Shown here in pieces: positions 1 to 5,715 of a stretch of 8,388 bases of DNA. Within the stretch, counting starts at the first letter, position 1, and the number at the start of each line of letters is the position of its first letter. The notes below the pieces were generated by a model. It was not told the DNA's origin. It worked only from the letters and a program-made list of their open reading frames with translations, and ran no database searches. Source of the DNA: Spirochaetaceae bacterium (GTDB taxonomy: Bacteria; Spirochaetota; Spirochaetia; Treponematales; Breznakiellaceae); assembly GCA_031290855.1 (NCBI GenBank), contig JAISLM010000025.1, positions 1 through 8,388 on the forward strand, written 5' to 3'. The translations under genes and the position numbers were made by a program.

Positions 1-135
1 AGTACAATATGTTGTTGTAGCCTTTTTTGTTCGCTTTTTCCCTTTCTGACCAGAAGGGGTGAACGTTTCCCCAGTGAATTAGAGCCTTTAGGGGGTGAAC
101 GAATCGCTCGTTATTGACAGTAATTTTTTAAAAAA
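1..135. other. Flank of the left insertion sequence, no gene seen
   Basis: No convincing reading frame is seen here. The only structure is a 10-base direct repeat, ggggtgaacg, at 56-65 and 92-101, and an A/T-rich run just before the insertion-sequence end. I could not match this flank to the bases after 1377, so no target-site duplication is claimed. Confidence 0.5.
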
Positions 136-143
136 TGTCAACG

Positions 144-166
144 ACCAATAGAAATGTCACATTAGG
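144..166 (+). repeat. Left terminal inverted repeat of the ISNCY element
   Basis: The 23 bases begin ACCAATAG and contain AATGTCACATT. The reverse complement of 1341-1363 matches except at the eighth and twenty-first positions. The transposase stop codon (TAA at 164-162, minus strand) lies within this repeat. Confidence 0.75.
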
Positions 167-1318
167 CGGCGTTGGACTCAGGCAGTCTGACCTCCTTGAT
201 TTTTAGTGCTTTACCATTCCAGTGGATGCTTATCGTTCCATACAATTTTTTTCGTACCGTAACCTGCTTTGCGGGTTGCGGACGGTTCCGGTTCTCCTTC
301 AAAATTTGAAACAGCCGATTTTCGAATCGCACGATGTAGTCGTTGGATACCGTCCTTTCATACCCAAAACACAGGATGTCCGCCAGATCCACACCGAAAA
401 GCGGCACATGCGCGTCATCCTTCGGCAGGCAGACTTCCCGCAAAAACCTGTTTGCCTCCGCAATGGTCGGAATACCGGCCAGGCGCGGCTCTTTCACCAG
501 CCGGTCCTGATCCACTCCGTGGTTCCGTTCCACCCGCCCTTTCGCCTGGGGGCTGTTCGCCGGGATGACCTCAATGCCGAGTTCCCCGCGGGCCTTCCAG
601 AAGCGGCTTTTCGGCTTCGTTATCCCCGCCAAAAGTTCCGCGTCTGTCGGTTTGCGGGTCAGTACGAAGGCATTCTTATGGTCGCAATACAGTCTTTGGG
701 GTATCCTGTAATTCCGCGGAAACGAAGTTTCCGAATCCCGTAAGACAATACGGTCATCGCTCCCGCCGTGGGCTCCTCCTCAAAAAACCGCGACAGCCGG
801 GTCTTCGTCGCATCGTCTATCATCGTGATGAGGCAGCACCGCCCGCCACGCCCCTCGAACCAATAGTGTGGGCTGCCGTCAAACTGTACCAACTCCCCAA
901 ACCGCCTCCGCGGTTCCCGGCGGCTGCTGTACTCCCGCTTCCTCCTGTTCCCCCGCCAAAATCCCTCCGCGATGAGTATCCGCCTGAGCGCCGGCACGCT
1001 CAGCTCCAATCCGGCTTCCTACGCCAGCTTCTCCGCCGCAAAGGTCAGCCCAAAATCGCTATACCGCCTCCGGTATAGTTCAACCGCCCGTTCCCGCGTT
1101 TCTTCAGTTGTCCGCCGGCTTGACTGCTTCCCCCGCGAGCCGTGAACCAGCGCCGCGTCCCCGCCTTCCCGGTATGCCCGGCACAGGCGTATCCACTGCC
1201 GGTAACCGACCCGCATCTGTCCGGCCGCCGCTTTGAGCGTCATCTTCCCCTGTTTCACCATTTCCAAACGCTTTCCCCTAAGCGGTTATTTTTGTCCCGT
1301 CGGTATCTTTCCAGCCAT
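162..1318 (-). pseudogene. ISNCY-family DDE transposase, inactivated
   Basis: Read from ATG 1318, the protein starts MAGKIPTGQK, meets TAA at 1288-1286 and continues in the same frame through a helix-turn-helix region (KAAAGQMRVGYRQWIRLCRAY). It then meets TAG at 1021-1019 and goes on to RRFGELVQFDGSPH (first catalytic Asp) and LITMIDDATKT. Somewhere in about 700-730 the frame shifts, and homology resumes as LYCDHKNAFVLTRKPTDAEL (second Asp). ANSPQAKGRVERN (catalytic Glu) and DILCFGYERTVSND follow, to TAA at 162. The DDE residues are therefore all present, but no single frame joins them. Against family members I remember, about 14 residues seem missing between FLREVCLPK and DDAHVPL. The total of about 385 codons is a little short. 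The family assignment rests on motif recall only. Confidence 0.8.
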
Positions 1319-1340
1319 GTTGCCCCCGGCCTTCATTTTA

Positions 1341-1363
1341 CCCAATGTGACATTTTTATTGGT
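1341..1363 (-). repeat. Right terminal inverted repeat of the ISNCY element
   Basis: Reverse complement of the left repeat at 144-166 with two mismatches. It lies 22 bases upstream of the original ATG of the transposase (1318-1316, minus strand). A second TGTCA motif in the same orientation follows at 1377-1373. Confidence 0.75.
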
Positions 1364-1467
1364 TTATACGGGTGACACTATCACTGATTTTCAACATCCC
1401 GGATTTCAGCCGTCTCTGGCTGGTTTCAGAATTTTTGGAAAAGGCTCTATTTACCGATATTTGTATT

Positions 1468-2142
1468 ATGGTAACAAAAGAAATTCATGGTACACTCATT
1501 CTTGTGGCGGTTCTGGGCGTGATCGCGCCAATAGTATTTTCACAAGAAAAACCGGATGCCGCCGCGATTTACCGGACAGGGCGGAACCTTGAAAACCAGG
1601 GACGCACGGAAGAGGCCGAAGCCAAATACCGCGAGGCTGCGGCGATCTGCCTTGATGAGATCAACACAGGTATCGGGACAATGGACAGCTATGCCGTGCT
1701 GACATGGGCGCTCCAACGCCAAAAGAAATATAATGACGTGATAAAGCGCGGGAATGAAGCGCTGGCTGTACGGCAAGATTACCGCATCGTAGAAACTATG
1801 GGAGAGGCGTATTTCTACCTTGGCAATTTTGAGGCGTCGTTGCGCTGTATGCAAAGGTATATAAACAACATTCCCAACGCCGACCGCACCTCCGTCGCGT
1901 ATTTTTTCATTGGCGAGATATACCGCTACCAAAAAAAATACAACCACGCGGACATAGCGTACACCGCCGCAGTACAACTGACGCCGGACGTGGCGCTTTG
2001 GTGGTATCGTCTGGGTTCCGTACGCGAATCTGCCGGCGACTACCGATTCGCCTCCGAAGCTTATGAACGAGCGCTAAAGCTGGACCCAGGCTACAGCCAG
2101 GCAAGCTCCGGCCTTGAACGCACCCGCCGCGAAAATGTGTAA
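1468..2142 (+). CDS. Secreted tetratricopeptide-repeat protein
   Basis: The 224-residue protein opens with a signal peptide: MVTKEIHG, then the hydrophobic stretch TLILVAVLGVIAPIVFS, with likely cleavage before QEKPD at residue 26. The rest is a run of about five TPR units near residues 31-65, 71-104, 105-139, 140-174 and 175-209, each with the typical small/aromatic pattern (for example YRLGSVRESAGDYRFASEAYERALKLDP in the last). TPR arrays are protein-binding scaffolds, so a periplasmic or envelope-associated adaptor is likely, but no partner or pathway is visible. The frame is open upstream to GTG 1372, but that codon lies in the insertion-sequence end, so ATG 1468 before the signal peptide is preferred. 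No Shine-Dalgarno motif precedes it. The ISNCY element ends about 90-100 bases upstream and may have displaced the native promoter. Confidence 0.8.
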   Translation: MVTKEIHGTLILVAVLGVIAPIVFSQEKPDAAAIYRTGRNLENQGRTEEAEAKYREAAAICLDEINTGIGTMDSYAVLTWALQRQKKYNDVIKRGNEALAVRQDYRIVETMGEAYFYLGNFEASLRCMQRYINNIPNADRTSVAYFFIGEIYRYQKKYNHADIAYTAAVQLTPDVALWWYRLGSVRESAGDYRFASEAYERALKLDPGYSQASSGLERTRRENV

Positions 2143-2444
2143 CGAGCCGGTACATCTGCCCTGTTCTCCGCAATTAGGATAAGTTCACCCCGCGGGGACG
2201 CCCTCCGTTCAGCGCCCTTATCGGACCTGTTCAATAACCCGGCTGGTTATTTCACAAGTCCCGGCAAAATGCTCCGAATTTTGATTTTTTAAGCGGCTTT
2301 TGTTCAGAAACTGAAGTTTCTGAACAACTCTATCATAGTTTGGGTAACATTTTCAGTTTGAAGCACGGTCCCTTTCCGGTAAAATTTTTCATGAGGCAAT
2401 GCGGGGTCTTTTGGGCTACTTTTTCAATGAGGCAACGCGGGGGC
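2143..2444. other. Gene-free spacer before the tRNA
   Basis: No supported gene is seen. The stretch holds a GC palindrome (CCCCGCGGGG, 2188-2197), a 12-bp hairpin (2300-2327) and a pair of direct repeats starting at 2385, which are listed separately. No T-tract terminator follows the TPR gene closely. Confidence 0.5.
2300..2327. repeat. 12-bp perfect inverted repeat
   Basis: TTGTTCAGAAAC at 2300-2311 pairs perfectly with GTTTCTGAACAA at 2316-2327 around a TGAA loop. It lies about 160 bases after the TPR stop codon and has no T-run, so an intrinsic terminator is unlikely. A dispersed repeat or a regulator site is as plausible. Confidence 0.7.
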
Positions 2445-2446
2445 TT
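2385..2446 (+). repeat. Two imperfect direct repeats upstream of the tRNA
   Basis: The unit TTTTTC-ATGAGGCAATGCGGGG followed by TCTT (2385-2410) recurs at 2420-2446 as TTTTTCAATGAGGCAACG followed by CGGGGGCTT, with a period of about 35. The second copy runs into the -35 box of the tRNA promoter. Confidence 0.75.
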
Positions 2447-2473
2447 GAAATAAAAATACCAATGGTATACTAT
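2445..2473 (+). promoter_or_regulatory. Sigma-70 type promoter of the tRNA gene
   Basis: TTGAAA at 2445-2450 is a -35 box. TATACT at 2466-2471 (15-base spacer) or TACTAT at 2468-2473 (17-base spacer) is the -10. Transcription would begin near 2480, a few bases before the tRNA 5' end at 2485. Confidence 0.6.
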
Positions 2474-2484
2474 TAAAACATCAT

Positions 2485-2557
2485 CGCAAGGTAGAGCAGT
2501 TGGCAGCTCGTCGGTCTCATAACCCGGAGGTCCCAGGTTCGAGTCCTGGCCTTGCTA
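2485..2557 (+). tRNA. Initiator-type tRNA-Met (CAT anticodon)
   Basis: The 73 bases fold as a cloverleaf: acceptor CGCAAGG/CCTTGCT, D arm GAGC-AGTTGGCA-GCTC, anticodon loop CTCATAA (anticodon CAT), variable AGGTC, T arm CCAGG-TTCGAGT-CCTGG and discriminator A. Initiator hallmarks are an unpaired first acceptor position (C1 against U72, where E. coli has C1 and A72) and a purine 11-pyrimidine 24 pair (A11-U24). The anticodon stem is TCGGT/CCCGG, so only two of the usual three G-C pairs flanking the loop remain: position 31 is U and faces C39. CCA is not encoded. The base after A73 already belongs to what looks like an antisense group II intron. It may be the genuine initiator tRNA or a drifting copy. 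Confidence 0.85.
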
Positions 2558-2636
2558 ATCGGGTAGGGATCTGGCCCATTAACCGGGAAGCCGTCCTCCC
2601 ACGCCATCGTGCGTAAGGGGCCGTACACGGCGGTTC
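2558..2636 (-). ncRNA. 3' end (domains V and VI) of a group IIC-like intron
   Basis: On the minus strand, 2636-2601 reads GAACCGCCGTGTACGG, a CCCC loop, then TTACGCACGATGGCGT. This closely follows the domain V I remember for class IIC introns such as that of Oceanobacillus iheyensis (GAACCGCCGTATAC... ACGGTGGTGTG), including the CGC triad. Domain VI follows as GGCTTCCC, GGTTAAT, GGGCC, and the sequence ends CCTACCCGAT, similar to the known CCTACTCTAT ending. This puts the 3' splice boundary at 2558, next to tRNA base A73. Compared with the recalled form the helix has a C-A mismatch and a weakened base, so it may be decayed. The start of the intron and any reverse transcriptase gene were not found. 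Confidence 0.65.
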
Positions 2637-3288
2637 AATGGGCGAGAACAGGCATCCGTATTCCCATATGTGCGCTTGTCCTTCCGTGCGGCATCTCAAA
2701 CCGTTTCAGTGCGCCGGGGAATCCGTTCGTTTCAGGATACCGGTTGGCGGGGGTGTGTTCGGGTATCGGGCTGTCCGCCGGCAACCCTTATGGGTATTCG
2801 CCCGCTTCCATGCCCGCTCCGGTGATATTCCTGACTGTGCCGGGCTCCCATATCGTGCCCCTACCCTTTCCGGCGTTTCCGGTACATCCTCTGTATTCGC
2901 CTGCTTATCCGTACAGGACGCACCTTCAGGGCTGCGGCACGGCAGTACCCTAACAGGCCGGCGGCTGTCGTTACGGGGTCTGACCCCGACACTATATGTA
3001 GCGTACCGGTTTTCCCCGACACTAGGCAAATTTGGTGCCTGGCACCCATCGTTACCTCGGGTTTCCCGTGTACCCGTATCCCAGCCCCGTCTTTCAGCCG
3101 TTACAGGCTGAATCCCGAAAACTCCGGCTCTGGTAGGCTTCCGTCCGCGGTTTTCTTGCGTTTCGCATTCAGTCCCGGGTTTCCCTTCGGGAAACTTCGC
3201 ACGGCCTCCCTCCGTCCTCCCGGCATCCCGCAAAGGTGCCCGGCGTTCCAGTAGAAGGAGCGGGACGGAAGATTACCGGGACGGGACA
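2637..3288. other. Gene-free structured stretch, possibly a degraded intron body
   Basis: Long open frames exist on both strands here, but none gives a recognisable protein, and overlapping frames with Pro/Arg-rich composition are expected in GC-rich non-coding DNA. There are several short hairpins: TTCAGCC/GGCTGAA (3093-3112), TGCG/CGCA with a TTT loop near 3157, and GTTTCCC/GGGAAAC (3179-3195). With the intron 3' end at 2558-2636 on the minus strand, this could be the remaining part of the intron. I could not recognise a domain I or a 5' boundary. The palindromes at 2974-3046 are listed separately. Confidence 0.4.
2974..3046. repeat. Pair of REP-like palindromes with a short direct repeat
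   Basis: CGGGGTCTGACCCCG (2974-2988) and GGTGCCTGGCACC (3034-3046) are both perfect hairpins around one unpaired base. CCCCGACACTA occurs at 2984-2994 and again at 3014-3024. Palindromes of this kind are often seen near IS200-like/RAYT transposases, but no such gene is in the window. Confidence 0.55.
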
Positions 3289-3618
3289 ATGGCGGAGCCG
3301 GACAAGAAGCCTGAGCGGACGCCGTGGGAGGCGGCGGCGGTCATAGAAGAAGTGTCGGTGCTGAAGCGGAGTCTGCCGAGGGTGACGAAGGTCTTAAAAA
3401 AACGGCTTCAGGCCGTTAAGGGTCGGGTTTCTGCCGGCGAAGGCGGACGGGGTGAAGCGGCGGGAGTTTGCGGAACAGGAACTGAGACCGCCGGCGAAAG
3501 AGGGGATTATAGGGCTGTTTTCGCGGACGCCTCCCATTTTGTGACGTGAGGCTTTACGGGGAGGCTGTGGAGCCGGGTGAGGCGCTTTGTAAAGACGGCC
3601 GGCGGGCGGTACAAAAAA
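3289..3618 (+). pseudogene. IS630-family transposase fragment, frameshifted
   Basis: Frame 1 from ATG 3289 gives EAAAVIEEVSVLKRSLPRVTKVLKKRLQ, resembling the end of the helix-turn-helix part of IS630 transposases. Near 3420 homology moves to the next frame (GFLPAKADGVKRREFAEQEL, then GIIGLF). At 3518-3521, where one T appears to be missing from a T run, it returns to frame 1 as FADASHFV, which holds the first catalytic Asp. An in-frame TGA follows at 3547-3549, and the downstream GFTGRLWSRVRRFVKTAGGR still matches. Roughly the first third and the last half of a usual 330-350 residue protein are absent, including the other two acidic catalytic residues. The family call is from motif recall. 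No inverted ends were found. Confidence 0.7.
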
Positions 3619-3622
3619 GTTT

Positions 3623-3652
3623 ACGGGAAGGAACCCAGGATGCCCTTCCCGT
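3623..3652. repeat. 9-bp inverted repeat after the IS630 fragment
   Basis: ACGGGAAGG (3623-3631) pairs with CCTTCCCGT (3644-3652) around a 12-base loop. It lies where IS630 homology stops. No T-tract follows, so its role is unclear. Confidence 0.5.
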
Positions 3653-3689
3653 CCTGAAGGCGATATAGGAAACCCTCTCTGGCCGCCTG

Positions 3690-3728
3690 GAGTTTGCTAC
3701 TCACCGCTATACGGTGGGTAGCAAACTC
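3690..3728. repeat. 17-bp inverted repeat downstream of putP
   Basis: GAGTTTGCTACTCACCG (3690-3706) pairs with 3712-3728 around a CTATA loop, with a single G-T pair. It is about 40 bases beyond the putP stop codon on the minus strand. It could help end transcription or protect the 3' end, or be the edge of a mobile element. No T-run is adjacent. Confidence 0.65.
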
Positions 3729-3736
3729 CGAAAGCC

Positions 3737-3755
3737 CAACGCGCAAAGCGCGTTG
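3737..3755 (-). terminator. Hairpin just after putP, possible terminator
   Basis: CAACGCGC (3737-3744) and GCGCGTTG (3748-3755) form an 8-bp stem with a three-base loop, starting 12 bases after the putP stop. On the minus strand it is followed by GGGCTTTCGG, not a clean T-run, so termination may be weak or assisted by the larger hairpin at 3690-3728. Confidence 0.45.
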
Positions 3756-3766
3756 TGTCGGCGCCC

Positions 3767-5245
3767 TTAGTCGCCCAGTTTTTCGTAGGCTTCGTACTCG
3801 GCTTCGACTTCGGGGTTGTTGGGGGAGTCAAGGAGGCTCACAAATACGGCTAGGAGAAGGCAGACGGCGAAACCGGGGACTATTTCGTAGAGGTCGAAAA
3901 GGCCGCCGTGGAGTTGTTTCCAGACGATAACCGTTATGCCGCCGCCGACGAGGCCGGCGAGAGCGCCGTTTCGTGTCGTGCCTTTCCAGAAGAGGGAGAG
4001 CAGTATAAGCGGGCCGAAGGTCGCGCCGAAACCGGCCCAGGCGTAGCTGACCATGCCGAATATCGAGCTGTTCCTGTCCATCGCGATGAAGATCGCTATC
4101 AGGGCGATCACCAGAACGGTCAGGCGGCTCATCAGCAGTGTCTGCCTCTCGTTGGCCTTTTTATTGAGGAAGCCCAAGTATATGTCGCGGGAGAAGGCGG
4201 AAGCCGCCACCAGTAGCTGCGAGTCGGCCGTGCTCATCGCGGCGGCCAGTATGCCGCAAAGGAATATGCCGGCGATGAAGGTCGGGTACATCTGCATCAG
4301 CGTGGCGATGAACACCGTTTCCGCCGCCTCTTTTGCCAGGGGCACGGCGAGGTAGGCCCGGCCCAGAGCGCCGACCAGGAGCGCGCCCGCGAAGGCGATT
4401 ACCACCCAGACCATCGCTATCCTGCGGGAAAACCTTACGTCCCGGTTGGAACGGAGGCCCATAAAGCGGACGAGGATGTGGGGCATACCGAAGTATCCCA
4501 GTCCCCAGGCGAGGGCGGAGATAACGCTCATCGCGCCGAAAGGCTGGTTGGGGTTGTTGTGGAACGGGTTCAGGAAGTCCGCGCCTACGCTGTTCACCGC
4601 GCCGGAGACGCCGCCCATGCTCGCGATACCGGCGATTGCGGTAATGAGCAGCGCGGCGAACATCAGGCTGCCCTGGACGAAGTCTGTGGAGCAGACCGCG
4701 AGGTAGCCGCCCAGAATCGTGTAAGCGAGGACGACGGCGACGCCGAGCAGAAGCGCGTAAAAGTAATCCATCCCGAAAACCGAACTGAAAAGGTCGGCGC
4801 AGGCCTTGAAGCCGGAGGCAGTGTAAATAGTAAAGAATATCAGGATGAAGATCACGGATACTAGCGCCAGCACACGGGACTTGTCCTTGAAACGGTTCGT
4901 GAAGAACTCCGGGATCGTTATCGCGTCGCCCGCGTGGATCGTGTACTTGCGCAGACGTTTCGCGACAAAAAACCAGTTCAGGTAGGTTCCTATGATGAGT
5001 CCCACCGCCGTCCAGAATGCTTCCTTCATGCCGCCCAGGTACGCGACGCCCGGCAGCCCCATCAGGAGCCAGCCCGACATATCGGACGCTTCCGCGCTGA
5101 GGGCGGTGATCCAGGGTCCCATGCTGCGCGCGCCCAAAAAGAAATCCTTGTCGTTTGCCGTTTTCTTAGAGGTACGCCAGCCGATCATGAGCATCATCAA
5201 AAGATAGATAACAAAAGCGCAAATGATACCAACAGTTCTGTCCAC
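3767..5245 (-). CDS. putP: Sodium/proline symporter
   Basis: The 492-residue, highly hydrophobic protein belongs to the solute:sodium symporter family and imports L-proline with Na+ across the inner membrane. The second membrane segment reads LSAEASDMSGWLLMGLPG, with D55 and S57 at the same positions as the Na+ and proline-site residues of E. coli PutP. GYFGMPHILVRFMG (251-263) is a PutP signature, and AAAMSTADSQLL holds S338-T339, matching the second Na+ site (S340-T341 in E. coli). About 13 membrane segments fit the length, which is near the E. coli 502. The start is GTG, with GGAG five bases upstream. It is the last gene of a minus-strand cluster after cstA and a flavoprotein gene. A strong hairpin sits only 20 bases before the start codon, so expression may depend on read-through. 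Acidic C-terminus (EVEAEYEAYEKL). Confidence 0.93.
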   Translation of the reverse strand: MDRTVGIICAFVIYLLMMLMIGWRTSKKTANDKDFFLGARSMGPWITALSAEASDMSGWLLMGLPGVAYLGGMKEAFWTAVGLIIGTYLNWFFVAKRLRKYTIHAGDAITIPEFFTNRFKDKSRVLALVSVIFILIFFTIYTASGFKACADLFSSVFGMDYFYALLLGVAVVLAYTILGGYLAVCSTDFVQGSLMFAALLITAIAGIASMGGVSGAVNSVGADFLNPFHNNPNQPFGAMSVISALAWGLGYFGMPHILVRFMGLRSNRDVRFSRRIAMVWVVIAFAGALLVGALGRAYLAVPLAKEAAETVFIATLMQMYPTFIAGIFLCGILAAAMSTADSQLLVAASAFSRDIYLGFLNKKANERQTLLMSRLTVLVIALIAIFIAMDRNSSIFGMVSYAWAGFGATFGPLILLSLFWKGTTRNGALAGLVGGGITVIVWKQLHGGLFDLYEIVPGFAVCLLLAVFVSLLDSPNNPEVEAEYEAYEKLGD

Positions 5246-5265
5246 AATTTCTCCGATAAAAGATA

Positions 5266-5293
5266 GCGCCCCGTCTTTTTCCGGACGGGGCGC
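5266..5293 (-). terminator. Strong hairpin between the flavoprotein gene and putP
   Basis: GCGCCCCGTC (5266-5275) and GACGGGGCGC (5284-5293) form a perfect 10-bp GC-rich stem with an 8-base loop. In the minus-strand transcript it follows the flavoprotein stop codon by 26 bases and is followed by TATCTTTTATC, a partial U tract. It fits an intrinsic terminator for the upstream operon or an attenuator for putP, whose ribosome binding site begins about 10 bases later. Confidence 0.65.
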
Positions 5294-5305
5294 GAAATAT
5301 TTCGC
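5292..5305. promoter_or_regulatory. 14-bp perfect palindrome upstream of putP
   Basis: GCGAAATATTTCGC is perfectly self-complementary and overlaps the last two bases of the hairpin at 5266-5293. Its symmetry and AT-rich centre suit a dimeric regulator site, but it could also extend the terminator structure. No regulator gene is in the window. Confidence 0.4.
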
Positions 5306-5319
5306 CTCTTAAGCCGCGT

Positions 5320-5715
5320 CTACAGCTTAAGTTCCTTCTTGTTTCCCTTCATGTCCTCGAACACGGCAACGGCGTTCTCGAACTGGAAGATCTCGAAGAT
5401 GCCGTCGTCAACCTTGTAGATGTTCTTCAGCATCGGGGCGGCTTCCAGAGCCTTTTCCTTCGCCTCCCTTTCGCCGCTGAAGACCACCGTGCCCGTGACG
5501 CGCAGCCATTTTTCGCCGTTCGACGCGCAGATCTCCGCCTTCGGGTTCGCCTTCATCTGCGCGAACACCTTCTTCGTGTTGTTCGTACAGAAACTGAGCT
5601 TTCCCTTGTATTCGAACGCTACGCCCATAGGCCGGACGCGGGGCTGTCCGCCCTCGTCCGTAGCCAGAAAAAACAGCCTGCATGCCGCGATAAAATCCAA
5701 AATCTCTTTCATCAT
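5320..5715 (-). CDS. Pyridoxamine 5'-phosphate oxidase family protein (FMN split barrel)
   Basis: The 131-residue protein has the compact split-barrel pattern of small flavoproteins. FFLATDEGGQPRVRPMGVAFEYKGKLSFCTNNTKKVFAQMKANPKAEICA covers the FMN-phosphate contact region (RVRP, residues 26-29), followed by WLRVTGTVVF and a C-terminal FEDMKGNKKELKL. Members of this group bind FMN or F420 and reduce small substrates, but the true pyridoxamine-phosphate oxidases are longer, so vitamin B6 synthesis should not be assumed. The first ATG (5715) directly abuts the cstA stop codon. A second ATG at 5712 has better spacing (seven bases) from AAGGAG and may be the real start. The gene is therefore very likely co-translated with cstA. 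The physiological link to the transporter is unknown. Confidence 0.85.
   Translation of the reverse strand: MMKEILDFIAACRLFFLATDEGGQPRVRPMGVAFEYKGKLSFCTNNTKKVFAQMKANPKAEICASNGEKWLRVTGTVVFSGEREAKEKALEAAPMLKNIYKVDDGIFEIFQFENAVAVFEDMKGNKKELKL

Larger units (their letters stand above)
136..1377 (-). mobile_element. Degraded ISNCY-family insertion sequence
   Basis: A broken transposase gene on the minus strand is bracketed by an inverted repeat: 144-166 on the left and 1341-1363 on the right match at 21 of 23 positions. Each end also carries a second, outer TGTCA (136-140 on the left, 1373-1377 in reverse complement on the right), so each end has two TGTCA motifs. I took the outer ones as the element limits. 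The inner repeat could instead be the true end, because the transposase stop codon lies inside it. No flanking duplication is visible, which agrees with an old insertion. The family call rests on the transposase, and no copy elsewhere can be checked from here. Confidence 0.7.

Noticed and set aside
56..101. Two copies of ggggtgaacg as a possible CRISPR or iteron array
   Set aside because: There are only two short copies with no third at regular spacing and no associated genes.
1372..1467. N-terminal extension of the TPR protein from GTG 1372
   Set aside because: It begins inside the insertion-sequence end and would bury the signal peptide. ATG 1468 gives a normal exported protein.
2517..2699. 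60-codon minus-strand frame ending RPGLEPGTSGL
   Set aside because: The end is the antisense translation of the tRNA T arm, a common annotation artefact. The rest is the domain V/VI region.
2609..3111. Overlapping plus-strand open frames of 114 and 157 codons
   Set aside because: Their first codons overlap the intron domain V match, composition is Pro/Ser/Gly/Arg-rich, and neither shows a known motif or a clear ribosome binding site.
2706..3233. 175-codon open frame on the minus strand
   Set aside because: It is Arg/Gly/Pro-rich with no recognisable domain, overlaps long frames on the other strand, and crosses two palindromes and several hairpins. It is better explained as open non-coding DNA.
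3550..3669. Another-frame reading RLYGEAVEPGEALCKDGRR
   Set aside because: It looks protein-like, but the same bases in the neighbouring frame match IS630 (GFTGRLWSRVRRFVKTAGGR), so it is a shadow.
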